Positions 1 to 5,179 of a stretch of 6,569 nt of DNA are shown here, one piece after another. The stretch covers positions 1 to 6,569 of the forward strand of contig JAQBUJ010000187.1 in the NCBI GenBank assembly GCA_027623845.1, written 5' to 3'. Position 1 is the first letter of the stretch; each line of letters starts with the position of its first letter. Source of the stretch: Pseudomonadota bacterium. GTDB taxonomy: Bacteria; Pseudomonadota; Alphaproteobacteria; Thalassobaculales; Thalassobaculaceae. Position numbers and translations under genes: made by a program. Under the pieces are notes generated by a model. It was given only the letters and a program-made list of their open reading frames with translations, did no database searches and was not told where the DNA came from.

Positions 1-266
1 TTCGGGTCTTGCGCGAAGGCGCGATCCGTATCGACGCTGAGGGCGATTCCCACGAATACGGTCCCGGCGACGCCTGGTTCGAATCCGGCCCTGACCCGGT
101 CTTCGCGCAGGCGGCGGAAAACGGCTGTAGCTGTTTCGTGCGGGTCATGGTGCTGCCACGTGAGTTAAAGGGCAAAAGCTCCATTCATTACGTCAATGAC
201 GCTGATCGCGATAAACCGAAATCGCAACGCTACAAGGGATATATTGATGAGTTCATCGAGCACTGA
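1..266 (+). CDS. Cupin-domain protein, C-terminal part (5' end outside window)
   Basis: The reading frame is open to the left edge (first whole codon at base 3), so this is the C-terminal ~87 residues of a longer protein. The TTG at base 9 is probably internal. The visible part reads like the second half of a small cupin beta-barrel: a strand with a GAIRIDAEG run, then a Y-G-P-G-D-A-W-F turn, a strand through PVFAQA, and a hydrophobic strand FVRVMVLP. It ends in a charged tail containing GKSSIHYV and a QRYKGYIDEFI segment. The conserved Pro-Gly turn of cupin motif 2 is present, but the histidine usually found shortly after it is absent here; the motif-1 ligands lie outside the window. The stop lies 20 bp inside the next gene, so the two are probably co-transcribed and translationally coupled. 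The substrate is unknown; a small-molecule binding or isomerase role is equally possible. Confidence 0.7.
   Translation, partial: RVLREGAIRIDAEGDSHEYGPGDAWFESGPDPVFAQAAENGCSCFVRVMVLPRELKGKSSIHYVNDADRDKPKSQRYKGYIDEFIEH
234..239 (+). promoter_or_regulatory. Ribosome binding site that sets the ThDP-enzyme start
   Basis: AAGGGA lies 7 bases before the ATG at 247. An alternative in-frame ATG at 196 would add 17 residues (TLIAINRNRNATRDIL-like) that do not resemble the family's N-terminus, and I see no good Shine-Dalgarno sequence before it. I therefore place the start at 247, which creates a 20-bp overlap with the upstream cupin gene. Confidence 0.7.
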
Positions 267-1950
267 CACCGCCACCGCCGGACACCGCCTGGGCGGCCAT
301 CTTCTGGTCGACGCGCTGCGCACCCATGGGGTTGATATGGTTTTCGGGGTGCCGGGCGAGAGCTATCTCGCGGTGCTTGACGGCTTGCAGGACGCCAACA
401 GCATTCAGACCATCATCTGCCGCCAGGAAGGTGGCGCCGCGATGATGGCGGAGGCCTATGGCAAGCTGACCGGCAAGCCCGGCGTGTGTCTGGTGACCCG
501 CGGCCCGGGCGCGACCAATGCCAGCGCCGGTGTTCATATCGCCATGCAGGACTCGACCCCGATGGTGCTGCTGGTCGGGCAGGTTGGCCGCGAGATGATG
601 GATCGCGAGGCGTTCCAGGAGATCGATTATCGCCGGATGTTCGGCCAATTGACCAAATGGGTGGCGCAGATCGAGGACGCCAACCGGATCCCGGAATATA
701 TCAGCCGCGCCTTTCATACCGCGACTTCCGGTCGGCCCGGCCCGGTGGTCCTGGCGCTGCCCGAGGATATGCTGACGGATTTTGTCGCGCCGCGTGATGC
801 CGACCCGTTTCACAAGATCGAGGCGCATCCCGGTCCCGAGGATATGGCGCGGTTACGCAGCATGCTCGCGGCCGCCAAGTCACCGGTGATGATTGTCGGC
901 GGCGGCGGCTGGGACGCCGAGGCTTGCCAGCAGATCCAGGCGTTTTCCGAAGCCAACGACCTGCCGGTCGGTTGCTCGTTTCGCTGTCAGGACTATTTCG
1001 ACAACCGCCATCCGAACTATATCGGCCATATCGGCATCGGCCTGCCGGAACCGCTGCGCCACCGTCTGGCCACTACCGATCTGATGATCGTCGCCGGCGC
1101 CCGGCTCGGCGAGGTCACTACCGGCGGCTACTCGCTTCTGGAAATCCCCCGGCCCAAGCAGACCCTGGTGCACGTGCATGCCGGCGCCGAAGAACTGGGG
1201 CAGGTCTACCAGGCCGATCTGCCGATTAACGCGGCGCCCCGGGCTTTCGCTGCGGCGCTGTCGCGGCTTGCGCCGGTGGATAGTTCCGCCTGGCGTGAGA
1301 GCACGGCGCAGGGCCATGCCGATTACCTCAAGACCATCATCCCGCTGCCGGTGCCCGGTCCGGTGCAAATGGGCGAAATCGCCGCCTGGCTGAACAAGAC
1401 CCTGCCGGATGATGCGCTGATCTGTAACGGCGCCGGTAACTACGCCACCTGGATGCACCGCTATTTCCAGTATCGCGGCTATCGCAACCAACTGGCGCCG
1501 ACCAGCGGCTCGATGGGCTACGGCTTGCCCTCGGCGGTTGCGGCCAAACTGGTGCACCCGGACCGGGTCGTGGTCAGCATGAACGGTGACGGTTGCTTTA
1601 TGATGCATGGCCAGGAGTTGGCGACGGCGATGCAATATGGCGCCAATATCATCGCCATCGTCATCAACAACGGCATGCTGGGGACCATCCGCATGCATCA
1701 GGAACGCGAATACCCCGGACGCACCGCCAATACCGGGCTGCGCAACCCGGATTTCGCGGCGCTGGCCCGGGCTTACGGCGCCAATGGCGAGACGGTCACC
1801 AGCACCGAGCAATTCCAGCCGGCCTTTGAACGCGCCTTGGCGGCAAACCTGCCGACGGTGATCGAAATTAAAATCGATCCCGAGGCGATCACCCCGGTGA
1901 CGACCTTGACGGCGATCCGCGAGGCGGCGTTGGCCAAAGCGGCGGGGTAG
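247..1950 (+). CDS. Thiamine-diphosphate-dependent enzyme, acetolactate synthase large-subunit-like
   Basis: This 567-residue protein has the full three-domain architecture of the POX/AHAS superfamily. The N-terminal Pyr domain (about 13-175) carries VFGVPGESY and the CRQEGGAAMMAEAYG block, where E61 is the expected glutamate that activates the ThDP aminopyrimidine ring. It also carries TRGPGATN (84-91) and QDSTPMVLLVGQ (101-112). A central Rossmann-like domain (about 195-340) starts at SPVMIVGGGGW. The C-terminal PP domain (about 370-545) has GSMGYGLPSA and the metal/diphosphate motif GDG (447-449) followed 25 residues later by NN (474-475). The length is normal for the family. Cytoplasmic, carboligase or 2-oxoacid decarboxylase chemistry is expected. 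The segment after NN (MLGTIRMHQEREYPGR) and the absence of any ilvN-like small subunit argue against the main biosynthetic IlvB/IlvI. Without a search I cannot choose among catabolic acetolactate synthase, glyoxylate carboligase-like and uncharacterised clades. The start was chosen from the RBS at 234-239. Confidence 0.88.
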   Translation: MSSSSTDTATAGHRLGGHLLVDALRTHGVDMVFGVPGESYLAVLDGLQDANSIQTIICRQEGGAAMMAEAYGKLTGKPGVCLVTRGPGATNASAGVHIAMQDSTPMVLLVGQVGREMMDREAFQEIDYRRMFGQLTKWVAQIEDANRIPEYISRAFHTATSGRPGPVVLALPEDMLTDFVAPRDADPFHKIEAHPGPEDMARLRSMLAAAKSPVMIVGGGGWDAEACQQIQAFSEANDLPVGCSFRCQDYFDNRHPNYIGHIGIGLPEPLRHRLATTDLMIVAGARLGEVTTGGYSLLEIPRPKQTLVHVHAGAEELGQVYQADLPINAAPRAFAAALSRLAPVDSSAWRESTAQGHADYLKTIIPLPVPGPVQMGEIAAWLNKTLPDDALICNGAGNYATWMHRYFQYRGYRNQLAPTSGSMGYGLPSAVAAKLVHPDRVVVSMNGDGCFMMHGQELATAMQYGANIIAIVINNGMLGTIRMHQEREYPGRTANTGLRNPDFAALARAYGANGETVTSTEQFQPAFERALAANLPTVIEIKIDPEAITPVTTLTAIREAALAKAAG

Positions 1951-1980
1951 GGTGGTTTTCGGTCGTCGGGGCGGGCGCCT
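1951..1980. other. Short gap between convergent genes
   Basis: Thirty GC-rich bases separate the stop of the plus-strand ThDP enzyme from the stop of the minus-strand metal sensor. No T-tract of a classical intrinsic terminator is visible. The only nearby hairpin lies just inside the sensor gene at 1984-2002. Confidence 0.6.
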
Positions 1981-2451
1981 TTACTGGCGGTGATGCCGCC
2001 AGCGTCTGCGGCCAGCATGCTCGGCCAGCTTGGCGCGTTGTTCCGGGGTTAGTACGCCGGCCAACTCGATCATGAAGGCGTGGTGGCTGGCGCGGATCGC
2101 GGTTCGCCGGCTTAACGAGTCCTCCAATGCTCTGGCATAGGCGTTCGGGTCGAACGGATCGGCAGACAGCGCCGTTTTGATGGCGCGGTGCGATTGTCGA
2201 GCCGCCTCGCGCATGGGCTCCAGCTTGGCCCGGCGCGCCTCCCACATCGCCTCGACCTTCGGCGCCGCATCCGCGCCGAGCGCTTGGCTCAGCCAGAATT
2301 TGGCCCCCCAATGCCGGCCTTCACCGCCATGACCACCGGGTCCGCCCCAGCGCCCAACCATAGTGCCGGCGAGGAACAGATTGAGCGCCAGGGAGACGAA
2401 CAGAACAACGGACAGAACAACGGACAGGGTGCGGGTGCGGGACCAACTCAT
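1981..2451 (-). CDS. Periplasmic heavy-metal sensor (CnrX/CpxP-like, Metal_resist family)
   Basis: This is a 156-residue membrane-anchored protein. A short positive N-terminus (MSWSRTRT) is followed by one hydrophobic helix (about 8-32) with no obvious signal-peptidase site, then a Gly/His linker (35-48) and a helical domain of about 100 residues. The domain ends with the family hallmark LTPEQRAKL (124-132). This matches the fold class of CnrX, ZraP, CpxP and Spy: an all-helical periplasmic hairpin that binds metal ions or misfolded proteins. Candidate metal ligands are H41, H47, E67, E71, H88, H113, H114 and M117. H113-xxx-M117 has the same spacing as the H119/M123 pair reported for CnrX. 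The start ATG overlaps the stop of the upstream anti-sigma-like gene (ATGA, 2448-2451), so translation is probably coupled. The sensor, anti-sigma and sigma genes together suggest transmembrane signalling. The metal, if any, is not known. Two perfect in-frame tandem repeats lie in the N-terminal coding region. Confidence 0.82.
   Translation of the reverse strand: MSWSRTRTLSVVLSVVLFVSLALNLFLAGTMVGRWGGPGGHGGEGRHWGAKFWLSQALGADAAPKVEAMWEARRAKLEPMREAARQSHRAIKTALSADPFDPNAYARALEDSLSRRTAIRASHHAFMIELAGVLTPEQRAKLAEHAGRRRWRHHRQ
1984..2002. terminator. Possible hairpin at the convergent gene ends
   Basis: CTGGCGG (1984-1990) and CCGCCAG (1996-2002) form a perfect 7-bp stem with a 5-base loop. It sits in the last codons of the minus-strand sensor gene and 34 bases after the plus-strand stop. 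Neither side is followed by a U-run, so it would be an atypical or Rho-assisted terminator at best. It may also simply reflect the coding sequence (an Arg/His-rich tail). Confidence 0.25.
2401..2424 (-). repeat. 12-bp tandem repeat x2 in the sensor's TM helix
   Basis: CAGAACAACGGA on the plus strand occurs twice head to tail and is followed by a further CAG. On the coding strand it encodes Ser-Val-Val-Leu twice (residues 10-17), so a slippage event would add or remove four residues of the membrane helix without shifting the frame. A second, 6-bp repeat lies immediately beside it (about 2430-2441) and encodes Arg-Thr twice. Confidence 0.9.
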
Positions 2452-2891
2452 TGCAAGGGCTCCTCAATGTCGCCGCCGGCGGCGGTGATGACCATGGCAT
2501 AGGTTTCGGACTGCCCTTGGCTCATGGTGATCTCCTCCGGCGGCGCGGCGGCGCCGACGACAATGCCGATGATGGCGGCGGCGGCCAACCCCATGGCTGG
2601 CTGCCAGATCGCCCCGAACGGCCAGAACAGCCGGGTTAGTGCCGCAAGCCCGCTGGACCGTTGCTCCGGCAGGTTGGTGATCCGGGTGACCAGCGACAAA
2701 TCGGCCGGCGCGACCAGGCTCTCGCCAAGCAGCGAGTCCAGGGTTGCTGCGTCCGCCAGCGCTTGGTGTGCGGCCGGGGAATGTTCCGCCAACGCCAACG
2801 CGGCGGCGCGTTCCTCCTCGGGCCAACGGTTTGGCTCGGCTCCATAGGCCTCAATGATCGCCAACAGCCGGGTTTCGTTCATCTGGGTCAT
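2448..2891 (-). CDS. Putative single-pass anti-sigma factor
   Basis: This 147-residue protein sits directly downstream of the ECF sigma gene (ATGA overlap at 2888-2891) and upstream of the sensor (ATGA overlap at 2448-2451). Residues 1-94 should be cytoplasmic and helical. They include the motif AIIEAYGAEPNRWPEEERAA, a pattern I associate with proteins encoded next to ECF sigma factors in alphaproteobacteria. One hydrophobic segment (about 95-116, WQPAMGLAAAAIIGIVVGAAA) would cross the membrane and leave a ~30-residue acidic periplasmic tail. The tail could contact the sensor, as CnrY contacts CnrX. No H-x3-C-x2-C zinc anti-sigma motif is present, so it is not a ZAS-type protein. The frame runs upstream without a stop to about 3293, but that part overlaps the sigma gene; the ATG at 2891 is therefore preferred. 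A second in-frame ATG lies at 2882. The function is inferred from context and topology. Confidence 0.72.
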   Translation of the reverse strand: MTQMNETRLLAIIEAYGAEPNRWPEEERAAALALAEHSPAAHQALADAATLDSLLGESLVAPADLSLVTRITNLPEQRSSGLAALTRLFWPFGAIWQPAMGLAAAAIIGIVVGAAAPPEEITMSQGQSETYAMVITAAGGDIEEPLQ

Positions 2892-3454
2892 GCGTTGACT
2901 CCGATCAAATCGGTGGCTTCTTCCAGTAAGGCGGCGCGCAAGCCGCGACGACCGCGCGAGAGCAGAGATTCCAGGGCTTCCACCGAGATCTCCATAGTGT
3001 TCGCGGCATCGCGCGCCGGTAATTCCTGATAATGCACCAGCACAATGGCGCTGCGCTGGCGATCGGGCAGGGTGGCCAGCGCAATACCGACGCGTCGGGC
3101 GATGTCTTGGTCTTGAATGCGTTGGTCGGCCGGCTTGTCCTGGCTTGGCGGGTCCAAAGGCTCGATCGGCACTGTCGGCTTTCGGGCGCGGATCCGGTCG
3201 ATACACAGATTGTAGGTGATCCGGTGCATCCAGGTGCCGACCGCCGCCGTCGGTTTCCAGCGACCGGCATGACGCCATACCCGCAGGAAACACTCCTGCA
3301 CCATGTCCTCCGCCTCGCTTCGATCACCCAGCAGACGGGCCGATAACGCCAGTAACGGATTGATGTGCCGCTCCGAAAGCGCTTGGAACGCGACCGGGTC
3401 ACCATCGGCGACCCGGCTTATCAATTCAGCGTCCTGCAGGCTTGTAAGGCTCAT
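2888..3454 (-). CDS. ECF-family RNA polymerase sigma factor
   Basis: This 188-residue protein has the two-domain plan of group 4 (ECF) sigma factors and no region 1 or 3. Region 2 spans about 20-90: the AFQALSERH helix, then the conserved D-M-V-Q-E-C-F-L-R-V-W-R-H segment (50-62) that binds core polymerase and the -10 element, then GTWMHRITYNLCIDRIR (73-89). A Pro/Asp-rich linker (93-115) follows. Region 4 (about 122-175) contains ATLPDRQRSAIVLVHYQ and a helix-turn-helix ending in SVEALESLLSRGRRGLR, which would read the -35 element. The start is the ATG at 3454 with GGA/AGGA purines just upstream; a TTG one codon earlier is less likely. It overlaps the anti-sigma-like gene by 4 bp. Like CnrH, it is probably held inactive by that protein until the periplasmic sensor is triggered. 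The ECF subgroup and target promoter cannot be fixed by eye. Confidence 0.93.
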   Translation of the reverse strand: MSLTSLQDAELISRVADGDPVAFQALSERHINPLLALSARLLGDRSEAEDMVQECFLRVWRHAGRWKPTAAVGTWMHRITYNLCIDRIRARKPTVPIEPLDPPSQDKPADQRIQDQDIARRVGIALATLPDRQRSAIVLVHYQELPARDAANTMEISVEALESLLSRGRRGLRAALLEEATDLIGVNA

Positions 3455-3524
3455 CAATCCTATCCGTGGCCGTTGTCAAAGCGGGACCCACTGCCGAAGC
3501 GGATCAGGCTAGGATCAAGTGTGC
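3455..3524 (-). promoter_or_regulatory. Intergenic leader between EF-hand and sigma genes
   Basis: These 70 bases separate the EF-hand stop from the sigma start. They are long enough for an internal promoter, but I see no convincing one. A perfect TTGACA (minus strand, 3479-3474) is too close to the start codon to have a -10 partner. GGATCA occurs twice as a direct repeat 11 bp apart (plus-strand positions 3501 and 3512), about one helical turn, which could be a weak operator or chance. No terminator hairpin is seen, so read-through from the EF-hand gene into the sigma gene is plausible. Confidence 0.35.
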
Positions 3525-4034
3525 TCAGTTCCGGCCACCATGACCATGCATCATGTGACCCCCTTGGTTATGCCGGCCATGACGGCTTGCGGCCATTTCG
3601 ATCTCCTGCATGGCAACGACCCCGTCGCGATTGACGTCCAGACGGCTCATCCGGTGATCCTGGTGGCGGGCGAATTCCTCGGCATCGACGGTTCCATCGC
3701 CATCGGTGTCCATCCTCGCCAAGCGTTGCTTGAGATGGTCGGCGCGGAAGACCGCCATCGCCGCATCAAGCTCCGAGATGGAGAGCGTGCCATTACCATC
3801 GGTATCGGCGGCGGTGAACTGGCTTTTGCGATAGTCGTAGGTCTCGGATTGGCTGACGCCGCCGTCCTTATTCGCGTCCATTTGACCGAAATGCTCTTTC
3901 ATCATCGCTGCGTGCGGCGATACCACACCGGCGTGCGGCGGTTTGGCGCCGGGCTTTGGGGCATCGGCCATGGCGCCGGCAAACGGCAGGGCGGCGGCAA
4001 CGGCGATGAGCAGAAATGTGCGGACGATGGTCAT
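3525..4034 (-). CDS. Secreted EF-hand calcium-binding protein with His-rich tail
   Basis: This 169-residue protein begins with a Sec signal peptide (MTIVRTFLLIAVAAALPFAGAMA, likely cleaved after residue 23). It then has four canonical 12-residue EF-hand loops: 53-64 (DANKDG...E), 77-88 (DTDGNG...E), 109-120 (DTDGDG...E) and 133-144 (DVNRDG...E). All keep Asp at positions 1 and 5 (Asn at 5 in the second), Gly at 6 and Glu at 12, so each looks competent for Ca2+. The C-terminus (151-169) is His/Gly-rich (RHGRHNQGGHMMHGHGGRN), which suggests extra transition-metal binding. The start is supported by GGAG 8 bases upstream of the ATG. It is the first gene of the minus-strand run and lies 70 bp before the sigma factor. 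It may be a regulon member, a periplasmic metal buffer or part of the signal input. The role is inferred; calcium binding is the firm part. Confidence 0.85.
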   Translation of the reverse strand: MTIVRTFLLIAVAAALPFAGAMADAPKPGAKPPHAGVVSPHAAMMKEHFGQMDANKDGGVSQSETYDYRKSQFTAADTDGNGTLSISELDAAMAVFRADHLKQRLARMDTDGDGTVDAEEFARHQDHRMSRLDVNRDGVVAMQEIEMAASRHGRHNQGGHMMHGHGGRN

Positions 4035-4227
4035 AGGGAAATCTCCAGGTTCAGGGCGCAGCAGCGCGTGCTGTCTGTAGCTTCAACGGTTGAGCAGCGG
4101 ATTTCCGTCGTTCTATTCAGCAAATTTCTGATTGCCGTCGCCGATGACGCGGCGGGCCTTTCAAGCGGGATGGTGACGCGATAGGCTGCCGGTGATCTGT
4201 TAGGACGCCATATCCGGAGGAAACCCC
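4035..4227. promoter_or_regulatory. Divergent promoter region between the two operons
   Basis: These 193 bases separate the EF-hand start (minus) from the BKACE start (plus) and must contain both promoters. On the plus strand the best sigma-70-like candidate is TTGAGC (4090-4095) with TATTCA 18 bases later (4114-4119), which is weak. On the minus strand I see no clear ECF-type -35/-10 pair. A GAAC (within TAGAAC) and GGAAAT lie about 70-90 bases upstream of the EF-hand ATG, but without a convincing partner at the right spacing. An AT-rich core TCAGCAAATTTCTGA near 4118-4132 has inverted TCAG/CTGA ends and could be a regulator site. The BKACE Shine-Dalgarno GGAGG is at 4216-4220, 7 bases before its ATG. 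Confidence 0.45.
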
Positions 4228-5160
4228 ATGGCCGGCAAAGAAAAAGTCATCATTACCTGCGCCGTCACCGGCTCTATCCATACCCCGACGATGAGCCCGC
4301 ATCTGCCGATCTCGCCGGATGAAATCGCCGAGGCGTCGATTGGCGCCTGGGAGGCCGGCGCCTCGATCATTCATCTGCATGCCCGCAATCCGGACGGCAG
4401 CCCAACGCCGGACCCGGCGGTTTTCATGGAGTTTTTGCCGCGCATCAAGCAGGCGACCGACGCGGTGGTCAACATCACCACCGGCGGCGGTCATGGCATG
4501 ACCCTTCAGGAGCGCCTGGAAGGCCCGCTAAAAGCCAGCCCGGAAATGACTTCGCTGAATATGGGCTCGATGAATTTCGGCCTATTCCCGATCCTCGACA
4601 AGATGAGCGAGTTTGATCACGAATGGGAACGCACCCATCTTGAAAATTCTCGGGATTTCATTTTTCGCAATACCTTCAAAGATATCGAATATATTCTTAA
4701 GGAATTAGGTGAGGGGCACGGGACGCGCTTTGAATTCGAATGCTACGATATCGGCCATCTCTATACCCTGGCGCATTTCCTTGATCGCGGGCTGGTGAAG
4801 CCGCCGCTTTTCGTGCAGTCGATCTTCGGCATTCTCGGCGGTATCGGCGCCGACGAGGAAAACCTGATGCACGCCCGGCGGATCGCCAACAAGCTTTTCG
4901 GTGACGACTATCAATGGTCGGTGCTGGCGGCTGGTCGCCATCAGATGAACTTTGTCACCATGGCGGCGATGCTGGGCGGCAATGTCCGCGTCGGGCTGGA
5001 GGACAGTCTGTATATCTCCAAGGGCAAGCTCGCCGAATCGAACAAGGACCAGGTCGCCAAAATCCGCCGCATCGTCGAGGATCTCTCAATGGAGGTCGCG
5101 ACCCCGACGGAGGCGCGCGAGATGCTGGGCCTCAAGGGCGGCGATAAGGTGAACTTCTAG
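4228..5160 (+). CDS. Beta-keto-acid cleavage enzyme (BKACE, DUF849 family)
   Basis: This 310-residue protein is full length for the BKACE family, (beta/alpha)8 barrels that convert a beta-keto acid plus acetyl-CoA into acetoacetate and a new acyl-CoA. The founding member, Kce, acts in lysine fermentation. Visible landmarks are the N-terminal strand IITCAVTGSIHTP (8-20), LPISPDEIA (26-34), the zinc-binding HLHAR (H49, H51), NITTGGG (82-88) and SLNMGSMNFG (109-118). The FGILGGIG loop (200-207) and NVRVGLEDSLY (252-262) follow. R254, E258 and D259 line up with the catalytic Arg, zinc-ligand Glu and Asp of Kce, so the enzyme should be active. The position of Kce Glu14, which contacts the substrate amine, is I17 here within SIHTP, so the substrate is probably not 3-keto-5-aminohexanoate. 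The enzyme should be cytoplasmic. A strong GGAGG lies 7 bases before the ATG. Nineteen bases separate it from the next gene. Codons for residues 138-159 are markedly AT-rich. Confidence 0.9.
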   Translation: MAGKEKVIITCAVTGSIHTPTMSPHLPISPDEIAEASIGAWEAGASIIHLHARNPDGSPTPDPAVFMEFLPRIKQATDAVVNITTGGGHGMTLQERLEGPLKASPEMTSLNMGSMNFGLFPILDKMSEFDHEWERTHLENSRDFIFRNTFKDIEYILKELGEGHGTRFEFECYDIGHLYTLAHFLDRGLVKPPLFVQSIFGILGGIGADEENLMHARRIANKLFGDDYQWSVLAAGRHQMNFVTMAAMLGGNVRVGLEDSLYISKGKLAESNKDQVAKIRRIVEDLSMEVATPTEAREMLGLKGGDKVNF

Positions 5161-5179
5161 GCGTCGAGGCATAGAGGGC

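Noticed and set aside
196..246. Upstream ATG extending the ThDP enzyme by 17 residues
   Set aside because: The extra residues are unlike the family, overlap the cupin gene further, and the clear AAGGGA site fits the ATG at 247.
880..1812. Long open frame (310 codons) antisense to the ThDP enzyme
   Set aside because: It is a mirror frame typical of GC-rich coding DNA; its translation is low-quality and His/Arg/Gln-rich, while the plus-strand frame has full family motifs.
2892..3293. Long N-terminal extension of the anti-sigma reading frame across the sigma gene
   Set aside because: It is the antisense-free shadow frame of the sigma gene; the ATGA overlap at 2888-2891 gives a natural start, and the extension is low-complexity Arg/Pro/Ser.
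3474..3479. Perfect TTGACA (-35) on the minus strand upstream of the sigma gene
   Set aside because: A -10 element at 16-18 bases would fall on or past the start codon, and the sequence there (TGATGA) is not a -10 match.
4074..4104. GGAAAT ... CGTT on the minus strand as an ECF promoter for the EF-hand gene
   Set aside because: The spacing is about 13 bases, several short of what ECF promoters need, and the -35 is imperfect.
3519..4184. Plus-strand open frame of 221 codons over the EF-hand gene
   Set aside because: It is complementary to the EF-hand coding sequence; the minus strand has a signal peptide and four perfect EF loops, and the plus frame shows no recognisable domain.
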